Shown here: one piece after another, positions 51,114-61,800 of the stretch
Position numbering within the stretch: position 1 is the stretch's first letter
Layout of the letters: each line of letters opens with the position of its first letter
From: Stictocephala bisonia
Lineage: Eukaryota; Arthropoda; Insecta; Hemiptera; Membracidae
Length of the DNA: 64,000 bases
Direction of reading: 5' to 3'
Assembly: GCA_035578905.1 (NCBI GenBank)
Contig: JAQJVL010000047.1
Span: 2,299,384 to 2,363,383, forward strand
Position numbers and translations under genes: made by a program
Notes under the pieces: model-generated
Seen by the model: only the letters and a program-made list of their open reading frames with translations
Database searches by the model: none
Told to the model about the DNA's origin: nothing

Positions 51114-51291
51114 CTGTAACAAAACATGTTGTTTAGTAATTTATTTTATATTAATGTAAGCGCCAACAACAAAATGTCAAGAATATGTCAGAATATGTAT
51201 GCCTAGCTTACGAAAGGCATCACAAATAAAACGATGTATAACTAGACAATTTGAATTTTAACTTATTAACAACATGTTGTCTTACTCTTAC
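51114..51291 (-). other. Intron inside the hAT zinc-finger coding region
   Basis: 178 bases with donor AAAG|GTAAGAG and acceptor TTACAG|GAG on the minus strand. Removing it joins SISHK-G to ALDLEYHV in frame, giving a complete BED-type finger (two Cys before the intron, His-x5-His after it). Confidence 0.75.
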
Positions 51292-51328
51292 CTTTGTGTG
51301 AAATAGAAATGTAAGTGCCAGCAGGGCA

Positions 51329-51888
51329 AGATACAAGATACTTTATTTCCATTGACCTTTTGTACAGGAATAGGAGCCGTCACAAATACAAGAATATAAT
51401 AGAACTTAACCACTAACAGCCTAGCCTACTTAAATCTAATTGCCACATGACTCTCCAAAAATTCAGATATTGTATAAAATGGATTCAAAATTAGCCATTC
51501 ATATAAGGAGGTCTTAAAACTATTTATGCTAGCATTATAAGCTTCCTGTGGAAGTTTGTCAAAAAATTTTATACCCAATATTTTGTGAGATTTACCAGAC
51601 TTGCTTAATCTATGTTGTGGAATATCAATTTGGGAGCAAAACCTGGTGGCATATCCATGTATATCTTTTCTTTTAATAAAATCATGAGCATTAAGTTTCG
51701 TGTGTAAAAGAGTGTTGTATATATAAAGGACTGTTAAAATTTTCTGTTGGATAAAAAGAGGTTTGCAATGTTCAACTGGGCCAGTTCCAGATAATACCCT
51801 CACAATCTTTTTTTGCATCAAAAGTAATTCATGGGTATGTGAAGAATGGCCCCAGAGCAAAATGCCGTAAGACAAATGCGACTGAAAA
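51329..51888 (-). mobile_element. 560-bp LINE 3' fragment inserted in the hAT exon
   Basis: Minus-strand coding frame from SHLSYGILLWGHSS through QKKIVRVLSG, HCKPLFIQQKILTV, IYNTLLHTKL and IKFFDKLPQ to FYTISEFLESHVAIRF. This is the C-terminal tail of a non-LTR retrotransposon reverse transcriptase. It ends with a 3' untranslated part containing AATAAAGTATCTTGTATCTT. The fragment is flanked by a perfect 6-base target-site duplication, AGGGCA at 51323-51328 and 51889-51894. Both copies lie in the hAT zinc-finger codons, so the insertion is younger than the hAT copy. It is 5'-truncated, as usual for target-primed insertion. Confidence 0.88.
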
Positions 51889-52059
51889 AGGGCAGTCTTT
51901 ACACTCCGCCTCAGTTTCGACCCTTCCTCTCTTGAAAGCAGGGAATCTTTCCTGAAGAAGTTCGTTGAAAATACAGTTGTATTTTTTACGTTTCTTACTT
52001 TTGTTGTCTTCCATCACAATCACTAATAATTAACAGTGTAATGTACACAAGACTCGTAA

Positions 52060-52300
52060 TGGTTGATCCACTCACTCGCCTCTAATAATGCTGTCTGTCG
52101 TCTGTCTCGCTCGGGCCCGGTCGGATGATCAGTTCACGGCGCCGCCACTCGGTTTACTTCGGCTGTCGCGCCAGTCTAGCCGAGTGACAGCGAGTCAGCG
52201 ACGAGCCAAATACGACCACTATGACGTCGGCCCACAGCCGGCGCTCTAATAATTCGCGAATGACGAATGTAGGTGAACGCGAAAGCTTAATAATTTGCCG
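52060..52300 (-). promoter_or_regulatory. CpG-rich segment upstream of the hAT start codon
   Basis: A GC-rich, CpG-dense stretch (for example GCGCCGCCACTCGG, GCTGTCGCGCC, GACGTCGGCCC) in otherwise AT-rich DNA, immediately upstream of the hAT ATG on the minus strand. It may be the element's promoter or subterminal region. No TATA box or TIR could be identified. Confidence 0.35.
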
Positions 52301-53280
52301 CCGACAAAAATCCAGAGAGTAATGTAAATAGTTAACAACATGTGCGCGTTATATTACGAACCTTTTGAAAAATTGTAAAAAAGTTAACTATTACACTTAT
52401 AATGCATCAGCTGATCCTCTTAATTTGTAATGTTAATGTACAACTGTAGTTGAAGAGGGAAATCGGAAATCCATTGATGGGCATGCTCAAGCCACACATC
52501 CAGAACTATGGACTGGTCAATAGTAGATGGAATATTTGTTGTAGGTTTATATAATCAAGGGTAGTACTTAGTTAATATATCGAATGGTTTGTTGTAAGCA
52601 ACCATTTGTTCGTTTTAAAAAACTATGATAAATATTTAGATCAAGATTCAAAAGTCATATTGTTATAATATAAATTAGTGGCTTGTTGGCCCAAAAGCTC
52701 CTATATAAATAAAATTAAAATGTTGCCGTTAAATATTTAATGTATAGCATATAATTATTTTTAGTTTTGCAAAACTCATTATCATATATACAGATTAATC
52801 AGGTATTATTGTTGTGTTAACACTTCTCTGTACAGTTTATTTCTGTGAAAGGATTGTTTTTCGTTGTTTTTGTGGACTGTATTTTCAATAAACAATTTGA
52901 ATTCCATCTGGGGATTTTACTTTACTAAATGCAGTTTCCCATATGTAAACACCGGTTTGTTCAGGTAAACACCAGCTTCTTGAAGGTTTGGCCTTATGCC
53001 TTATTAATTAGAGTATAAAACATTAACAGCTGGAATATTTAATTTGTCTTATTGACAGCTGGACTCAATAAATCAAAACAAAACGTTAAAAATCCTCTTC
53101 ACATAGGATTAACATGGGAACTTTGAAGGCCAATGAAACGGAGCCCTAAAGGCAAATTGCAAAACTTATTTTTCCCACCATCTCCAATATAAGAGCTTTA
53201 AAATGAGCCATTTCCAAAGACCGTAGCCAAGTGAAGCGCTTGGAATTTTGACGCAACTGATTTGCCTAACGAAATTAAAT
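52301..53280. other. AT-rich DNA, no gene seen
   Basis: Ordinary AT-rich sequence between the hAT element and the next LINE fragment. It has only short frames, no RNA gene and no clear repeat. Confidence 0.65.
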
Positions 53281-53289
53281 ATTTAGATG

Positions 53290-54250
53290 TAAAGTGATCC
53301 TGTCACAAAGCTAAGTCCAATCCATCAAGCCACTTAAGACCTGCCTCTCTTATTCTGGCTAATCCCTCCGTAAAACAGCGCAAGGAGGCCGCAGCGTTTG
53401 AAACCAATTCAACAGTGTCCACTCCCTACGAGGTAGATTCATCCCACCTACAGGTCTTGACGTATCGATAATAAAGAACTTATTTCGTTCATCATAACTA
53501 TTCCACGCTACGGCCCAGCTAATATTGGGCGATAAATTTGATCTGCTCAACAGTACATAGAGGTGGGTTTCGAGATTTTAGGCGATCATTCTGACGTGGG
53601 CGATCCTGTGTGTAATGGGGAGGTGTGGGGCATTCAGGATCTTATTGAATTCTTTAAGCACTTGCTCCTGGTGTCTTATCTCCGGAAGAGCTATGTTGCA
53701 CAGTACCGAAAGCCAAGGAAGTGGAATTGCCATAAGAGTGCCTCTAATAGCTCTCATGACCCTATTAAGTTGGACATCAATCACTTTAGTGTGAACACTC
53801 TTCAGCCATGAATATGTGAGCACTGTATTCAGCTGCTGAATAGACCAGTGACAAAGCAGTTGTAGAAAGTATATGGTTGTACGCAAGACGTGTACGTTGG
53901 CTCCCCATGTTATTCCGGCATTATAATGTAATACATACATTTGCCCTGTTTTGATTTTAGCTGTTTTTTGAAGACTTTTAAACGTCATCGGTCTATCTAA
54001 CGTTACTCCAATGTACTAGGGATGATCATTAAAATATAGGTTTACACCATTTAGAAAGATGTTCATTTTTCAAATAGCCAGCCTGTTAATTCGGTGGAAG
54101 CAGGCTAATTCGGTTTTTGATGGGTTTAGCTTCCAGGTTATAGAATATTCTTTGAGGGCTGCAGGTTTATTTGTGTGTTTATTCAGTAGTTTTGTAGCTT
54201 TTGTGTTGGTAAGCTACAGCAATATCCTCTGCAACAATAAAAATACAGCT
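53290..54250 (-). mobile_element. Decayed LINE fragment, reverse transcriptase C-terminal half
   Basis: Minus-strand pieces in order: an AEDIAVAYQHKSY segment near 54232-54194, where the catalytic YADD has become VAED; TWKLNPSKTELACFH near 54130; YIGVTLDRPMTFKSLQKT near 53990; and GITWGANVHVLRTT near 53900. These are followed by KVIDVQLNRVMRAIRGT and LPWLSVLCNIALPEIRHQ, then NLPRREWTLLNWFQT near 53430. This is the tail of an insect non-LTR retrotransposon ORF2. Stops and frameshifts are frequent. Both ends are ragged, and no target-site duplication is visible. It is older than the jockey copy, judging by the number of lesions. Confidence 0.8.
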
Positions 54251-54740
54251 TTCTTTAGCTGTCTAAAAGAGCTTCCTTCACGAGATAAACTGTCATTAGC
54301 CTGGCACTAAGCATTTACTCCAACAGATGCAATAGAAAGGGACAGGGAAGGAGGCTATAGAACTTAAACAACTAGTTTTTGCATTAATGTAATGAGGCTT
54401 TTTTAGTAACTTGGATAATTTAACACTGTATTTTGAATTTTCCATAAATCTGGAGTCCTAATAAATGTTTTATTTAAAGAGTAGGAATTACTTTGAATAC
54501 TGGATTGTAAGAAGGGTTAGGGGTAGGATCACTCCACTGCCTGGAGTTCATATCAGGCAAACCTCTCTCTTGATACATCGAGGAACACAGGCTGATTGGT
54601 GAAAGCGTGCTTAAAATGATCCTTCTTATAGCCAAAAATTTAAATCTTGTCCTTGAGAATTCACTAGATTGGCAATTTGAAAGCAGAAGAGATTTCTACA
54701 TTTGTTTCACAAGTAGGAGATGTTAAACTGTTAGAAGATA
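54251..54740. other. Spacer between two LINE fragments
   Basis: About 490 bases without a recognisable gene. It may hold decayed upstream sequence of either neighbouring LINE fragment, but I cannot align it to a domain. Confidence 0.5.
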
Positions 54741-55760
54741 ATGAATATAAATGTGCAATACTTTCATTATCTTCATTATCGTAAACAAATAGTTTACATA
54801 GATGGTGTCTGGTCACAAGAGGCTGATGTCAAGTATGGTGTACCTCAGGGTTCTGTACTTGGCCCCCTCCTTTTTCTAATTACAATAAATGATTTGCCCC
54901 TCTCTGTTAACTCTAAAACAATCCTCTATGCAGATGACTCGACTTTCATAAGCACTGGCAACAATTTAAAAGAATTAAATGAATTAGTTAAAAACACAAT
55001 TTTAGATGCTTCCCTTTGGTTTCAGTCCAACGGTTTTCTTTTAAACAAGAGTAAAACCCAAAATATTCTATTTACATTAAAACATCTTAATACTGAACTT
55101 GCTGATCCTGAATGAAGAATTTTTGTCTTCTGTCAAATTTCTTGGGGTGCAGCTCGATTCTCAATTGAAATTGGGACACCACATATAGAACAGACTATCT
55201 GTCAGGGCTTTCCAGAGTTCTTTATCTTCTGAGATGCCTTATCTTTCATATTCCAAAAAATTTTGGTACGCTCAACTTATTTTGCTTACTTTCAATCTTT
55301 ACTTAGATATAGGGCCTCATTTTTTGGGGGAATTGCTCTAAGGTTCACGAGATTTTAATTTTACAAAAAAAAGCCTTAAGAATCATTACAGATTCAGACC
55401 ACTTAGAACACTGCAAGCCACTTTTTATTAGTCAAGGAATTCTGACTATTATCAACCTTTACATCTACGACCTAACTCTATATGTTCTGAAAAATTTTGA
55501 TTTATTGAAGTTTAATTCTGAAGTTCACTGCTATAATACTCGCAGTAAAGAACTAGCTTCAATAGCCTATTGTAGGCTAACTAAAACCATAAATAGTCAC
55601 ACTACAGTAGCTCTTCAGCTATATAATGTGCTAAAGCCCCTAATTAAAAAGCATCCTGAAAGTAAATTTAAAAAACTGTTTTACTCCTGGCTTTTTAAAC
55701 AACCCTTTTTATTGCCTCCAAGAGTTTTACTCTATCCTTCGTGCAGATAGTTTTTAAAAT
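54741..55760 (+). mobile_element. LINE fragment with reverse transcriptase core, frameshifted
   Basis: Plus-strand frame 54741-55115 reads RKQIVYIDGVWSQEADVKYG, then GVPQGSVLGPLLF, INDLPL and ILYADDSTF. These are reverse transcriptase motifs including the YADD catalytic site, followed by WFQSNGFLLNKSKTQ. A frame change near 55114 continues with SSVKFLGVQLDSQLK, HCKPLFI-type sequence near 55405, and finally HCYNTRSKEL and KKLFYSWLFKQPFLL (stop 55748-55750). The tail resembles that of the fragment at 51329-51888 (shared EHCKPLFI block), so both may be related families. It is 5'-truncated, and the 3' end runs towards the corrupted tract. Confidence 0.85.
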
Positions 55761-55839
55761 TAGACACAATTTAAGTACATATTTAAATAGGAAACAGTTT
55801 TGCATAATCTTTTTTATTTGAAATATAAATTTGAAAAAA

Positions 55840-58800
55840 CCCTTTAGGAAAGGCCGGGAAGCTGGCCTTGGGGGGCCCCGGGGCAGAAAGTTCCCTTTGG
55901 GGCCCCCCCCCCCCCCCCCCCCTTTTGGGAAATTATTTCCCCATTTTTTTTTTTTTTAAATGATATAACCCATACAAAAATTGGGATCTTTGGTTAGAAT
56001 TTTTATGTGCATTTTTTTAAATTTTTACCCCAAATTTATTATTATTTTTACCTTTTTTTCTATTAAATTTTAAAAATCCTTAATTGTTTGCAAAAATTAA
56101 ATACGTTTCAAATTTCAAACGGTAAGTATTAAACGGGTTTAATGATTTTAATGCAAATTTGTATGACCCCCGGGGCCCTTTTGGTGCCATTTTTTGGTTT
56201 TTAAGAACCATTTTTTTTTTCAGCTTACCATTTGATTGGTATTTTTATTTATAGTCCCTGAAAGGAAAATTAAAAAACATAATTTTTTTTTCAAATTTTT
56301 TTCACAATAGATAAAAAAATTTATAAAGGGATTTAAGTGCTGAGTCTTAAAACTTTTTGGTTTCTTTTTAAGGCCTACACCCAAGGGCAATATATTTTAG
56401 TTGTTTAAACATCCCAAAAATATCTTTTAAATTATGTAATCCCCTTTTGAATACACAAAAAAATTTGTATATTTATTTTTTGGTGTTTAGGGAAACTGGA
56501 AATTCCTTTGTTTTATAAAAGAAAAAGGGGGTAAAAACCCACCTTTCCTAAATTTTAAAAATTTTCCCCAAAACTATTTTGGGATAGTGGGGAATCCCCA
56601 AATGAACTTACTAAAAAGACTTTCTTTTTGACTTGACACTAGCAAAAACATCAAAAAATTTGGGTAAAAATCTTTTTTTTGGGGCCTGTCATTTAAATTT
56701 GAAAAAAGAGCCAAATCAGTGAGAGGGTTTTTGGGCTTGGAGCTTGGGCAGGTGGGTTTTTGATGTTTTAAAAATTTTGGGGAATGATCTCTTGCTTGGG
56801 TTTACTGTCCCGGGAGGGTGAGGTACATAAACATAGTTATTTCTTTCCGGGGTAGGTTTGATGTAGGAACTTTTTTTCAATGAGTAGGAGATTTGAAATT
56901 TTTTACTTTTTTGAAACCCTTTTAAATTTTGGGTTGAAAAGCTTTCCCTTAATGATAAAATCTGAGCTTTAAACAATGGCTTTTCATCATTAAAAATTTC
57001 CTTAAAAAAATTACCCGCTTCCCCAAACGCATTTTCCCCTTCTTGAACATGAGGCCAGGAAAAAAGGGGTTTGAACAATTTTATGGGCTTAAATCATTTG
57101 TTCTTCCCCTTTTTAAAAACGGTTGTCAATTTGTGAACTATAGTTTTTAAACCTTTGGGGAAAGGGAAATATTGTCACTCTGAAATTGCTTTTAGGATCG
57201 TCACCCTTTGGTCTTCACAAAGTTCATAAAAGGGCTTTTTTACCTTTCTTGAGGGTGGCTAATAAATTCAGGGGAAAATGAAAACCCCCCCTTTTAAACT
57301 TTATTCTTTGCTTCACTCCCAGACTTCTTAAAAGGGACCAACGAATTTTGGGTTTACTTTAAATTTAAAGCTTTGCCTGGGAGACCCGGACGTGTCATTA
57401 AATCAAAATTTTTCCGTTTGAAAGGATTTTGGGAAAGGGTTTATTTCCCCTAATATTTTTGCACTGGACAGTCAAGACCAAAAAAAAACAAAAAGTTTTC
57501 AAAACCTTTTTTTAAAGGCCCCTCAGCTTCTTTCCCTTTCCCTTTTGGGTTTTTTGCTTGTAAAAAATTATTTTTTTAAAGGCTTTCATTACTTCCCCGA
57601 ACCTTTTCCCTTTAAAAAGCTTTACACAGCCCCATATCCCCTGCCCAAAAGGGTTTTTGGGTTTTAAAAGTTTTTAAATGTTCCCTTTGTCTTTAGGACC
57701 GGGAAACCCTTCATTTTTTGTACAACCAGAAAACTTTTAGTTTTGCCCCAAAACAATGCTGGGGCCCAAAAAAACGGGAAAATTAAATTTTGCACCGTCT
57801 AAAAAAAATTGTGCTATTTCTCGATTGCTTTAAAGGCTTTCTTTAAAAACCAAAAGGTTCCAAATTAGGGCGGGAACGTGAATAAAAATGGGAAAGGGGG
57901 TGCAAGTTTTTTGGGATTTTTTTGTACTCCCTTTAAACACCCCACTCATAAACGTGCCCCCATCGATCCTTGCCCTCTGAAATTTTGGTTATGCCCAAGG
58001 GCCTTTTTTAAAAATTAAATTTTATGATGACGTCTTCAAAGCCCCAAAAGCGGTTTGGTCAGAAAATGCTGTGAAAGATGAAAAAGTTTCAAAAATTTCA
58101 ACTCAAAAAGGGTTTTTCCGATTTGGCCCGGGTTAAACCCTTTACATAGGGAAAAAACTTCGCTTAGTGATTTTTTCTTCACTTACTTTCTTGTGTTTTT
58201 CGAAAAATTATGGAGAAAAAAGGCGCACTAAAAAGGCTCTTTTTTTAATTCCAAAAAGCACTTCCTACCCATCAGAAAAATTTAATTTCATTCTGAATTG
58301 GGGGGAAATTGAGTTTTTTTTAACAGTCCCACTGGGCCTTTGTAATTAGATCTTTGGATAGTGTAAAATTTTGACAGAAATTTCAATCAATGAAAAGAAA
58401 ATTCCCTTTAAATTTCTACAGTGATATGCCAACCCCCCACAAAAAGGGGAAGGGTTGCATTTTTCCCAAACAAAAGGGGAACATCAAGACCCTTTCAAAA
58501 CTTTCCCCCAAAATTTTTCCCGTCCCCCTTAAAACCCTTTTTTTGTGCATCGTTATTGACCATGAGGGTCCTTTGCAAAAACCAAGAAGGAATCCCCCTT
58601 GGTGCTGTGAATTTCTTGTGCCCTTTTTTCATCAGAAAAAATTGTTTCAGCCCCCTTAACCCTGAACCCCATCCCCCTACGGGTTTCCTTTTGGGGAAAA
58701 ACCAGAAAGGGTTTGGGCCCAATAAACACAACCCCAATTTGGAACCAATACCAAAACCCAAAGTTTTTTTTCAGTTTGACCCCAAAAACTTTGATTCAGG

Positions 58801-61800
58801 GTAAAATAATTTCAAAAAGGCCCAAAACTTGTTTTCCTTTCATAGGGAAAGGGGGCCAACGGGTTATGGGGCCCCTAATTAAAAATTTCGTTTTTTCCCC
58901 TCGGGATGATGTTTCTGGTCGGGAAAAAGGGGGGTTTCCCCGGTGTTTAAAAATTTTTCTTTAAATTTTATTAAACCGGCAAATTCCACCTTAAGTAAAA
59001 TTACAATGCATTAGTTTTTTTTTCTTAAAAAAACATGATCATAACAATGGGGCCCTTACTGTAATTCCATTTTTACAGGGAAAGTAAAAATTTTTAAATT
59101 TCCATTAATGGAATTTTTTATCGTAAATTTTCCCCATGTTTAGGGCAAAATAAAACAGATATTTTTTTATGTTGAAAAAATAAATAAAAGTTTTCTTTAT
59201 TTTGGCATGTCTACTTACTTGTTTCATTTACGCCGTTTATTTCACTGCTTGAGAGGACTTGTTGGGGGTTTTGGAAAATTTTTCTTTTTGTTTGCCCAAA
59301 GCCCTGGGCCCGGGTTCTTTTTTCATCAATACTTTTTTCAGCGTTTCTTAAACTGTAACTTCCTTTTCAATTCTTTTCCTGGACGGGGGCTGCAAAAAAA
59401 AATGGGAAAGTCAAAATATCTTTTATTTTACATATAACATAAAATTTTTAAAGCCAATTTTAAAAACCCCTTTAAAGAAATAAAAAAACCTCTTTCCCCG
59501 TTTTGGAAAAAACATACTTTTAAAAAAACTAAATTTTGGCCGACCCCCAATTTTAGTACATACCTAGCTAAACCCCTAGTGAGTGAGGTCCCTTTTACAG
59601 AAAGAGTTTTACAGGGCCCTCAAAATAATAAAGTGGCAAGCGAGTGTGGTGCATTTTTACTTTTCCATTTTATCACAAAAAGATATAAAATTTACTATAA
59701 ATAGATTTGGGGGCTGGGCGGGTGTGCATGTAAAAAAAAAAAAATACCTACACGAAAGAAGTAAAAACCCAAAAGGAATCAAAAAAAGTCACATAAAAAA
59801 TTAAATTCCCAACTACCAATAGTAGGTAATAATTTTCCCCAAATATATACTATGATAAATTCAAAAAACAAAACATTGCTTATGAATTAAAAATAGATTG
59901 CAGTCTGAGTCGGGACACAGTGGTCAAAACTCAATCAAACACTCAACTTAAAAAATTTTTTTAACACATTTTAATTTTTAACATAGTTAAATTTTAAGAA
60001 AATTAAAATTATATAGTTTTTGGGCCCCAAGCAAATTTAAATTTTAAGCCAAAATTCCCGGGATCAAAATTCAAACCACTCACCAATTATTGGCAAAGTT
60101 TCAGTTTTAAAGATGTAGATTGAAAATTATTTATTTTTTAGTTGTAAAGTACATTAGTGGGACTTAACCAAGCAAAAGGGTGGAAAGAAAAAATTTGAAG
60201 CACCCTTTCTCTTTTTTTCTTGTCTTGCCTTTTCTTTGCCCCACTTTGATAGCTTTTTTTTCATTTTAACAAATACAAGAATAAGAATAAAAATTGTATA
60301 AACACCGTAAAAAAACGGGGAAAAGGGGGACGCAAAACCCCCCAAAAAAAAGTCATTTTTGGTGTTAGGTTACCATAAACAAAACAAACCTTATGGGGCC
60401 CGGTCTGCCCACTAGTCGTAGTCACTCTCACTGTCTCTGTCAGTGGGGCAGAGGCAGTGGGCAAAAGGAGCCGTTATCACGTCGACGCCCGGGGACGATT
60501 TTTTACTTTTGGGGGAGGGGGGAGGGGTGAACAAAAAGTCCCAAATGATTTTTTAAAATTTGCGTGACAACTGACGGGTTGTTTGTTAGTCTGTCTATTT
60601 TTGTTACAAAATTTCTCTTTTAAAGAACAATATCTGCCCCTTTTTTTATATTGAAAAGCTTTTTAAAATTTTTTTTTTAAAAAGGGACATTTTGATGCCC
60701 GTTTGAAATATCCCTACAAAATTCAATAAATTTCACAAAAAACTTTAATTTCATTTTAAATTTTTTTCCCCCTTTCTTTTGGGGGCCCCCCCCGGGGGGG
60801 GGGCCCCGGGGAAATTTGCCCCGGTTGCCCCGGGCCTAGAAGGGGCCCCTGCTAGTTTTTTAAAACTTTAATGATTTATTGTTACTATGAAATCATAAAT
60901 TTTTTTCTGAAATCTATTTATTTTTTTTGTATGGGTTTTGGTTTTAATTTTGTTAGTTTTTAAAAGTGAAAAAATTTATTTTTTTGTTTTGGTGTTTGTT
61001 CCCGGGGATTATTGTTTTCCCGGGGGTTTTCTTACTAGGTTCATTTGTTTTCTTTTTTTTTATGCAATTACATTTTGGCAAACTTTAAATTTAAATTTTT
61101 TAAAAATTTCCTTGTAAACTGAAATTTTTATAAATGACTTCTGTAATTATAATTAAATTTTAAACTTAGATTAATATTTATAAACTTGGCAGCTTTTTGC
61201 TGTATTTTGACTTTGTAAAAAATTTGTACAAATTCTTTATAAAACAATAAAGATTTTTTATTATTTTTTTAATACCTAAAAATTTTTTACTACTTTTAGT
61301 GATATGGTCACTCCTTGCAAATATTTAATAAATGGAAATGCATAAAAAAGTCCAAATTTGTTGAAAAGGGGAGGACAATTTTCCCCCAACTAATGACTCT
61401 GCAATTTAAAAAACCTTTTCTTTTTTTTTCCCAAAGGTATGAACCCAATTTTACTCCACTGGATAGGGGAAAAATTTTTGTTCATTTAAAGGGGAAAAAT
61501 TCCTTCAAACTCTGAAACCCCCTGGTTTACCACCTCAAAATTTCCCCTTTTCAAAGTGGTGCCCCTTTTTTAAAACTAATCTCCCAATTTAAAAATCCTC
61601 CCCAAACTCGTGACGGTATGGGGCTGGGGTAAAAATTTTCGGGTGAAAAAAACTTTGTTATTAAGCAACAATTTTTACAGGCGTAGTAGAAAAAACTGTC
61701 TTTTTTAAACGTGTTCCTTTTATTGCCCCGGGAACTATCTTTTTTTAAATTTCAGACATCTGCATTTCCCCTGAAAAGTTATGCTTTTCCCAACTATCAA

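Larger units (their letters stand above)
49234..52014 (-). pseudogene. hAT-family transposase gene with intron, broken
   Basis: ATG at 52014 opens MEDNKSKKRKKYNCIFNELL and RFPAFKRGR, then a CKDC pair of a BED-type zinc finger. The exon is split by a LINE insertion (51329-51888). It resumes at 51322 and ends at donor GTAAGAG (GT at 51291-51290). A 178-base intron follows, and the acceptor TTACAG leads into exon 2 at 51113, which supplies the H-x5-H half (EYHVNTTKHKNN). The catalytic region carries SKIAKAVTCARTKTAAIINS and FAGDNMNTNFGG. After an in-frame TGA at 50460-50458 come HVLHNCIQNG and KTRWLSLFPCVNR. A frameshift near 50163 and further lesions follow. The dimerisation domain YFYCIPSHNASVERVFSLMS lies in 49839-49234 (stop at 49234). 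As written it cannot make a full transposase. Confidence 0.88.
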
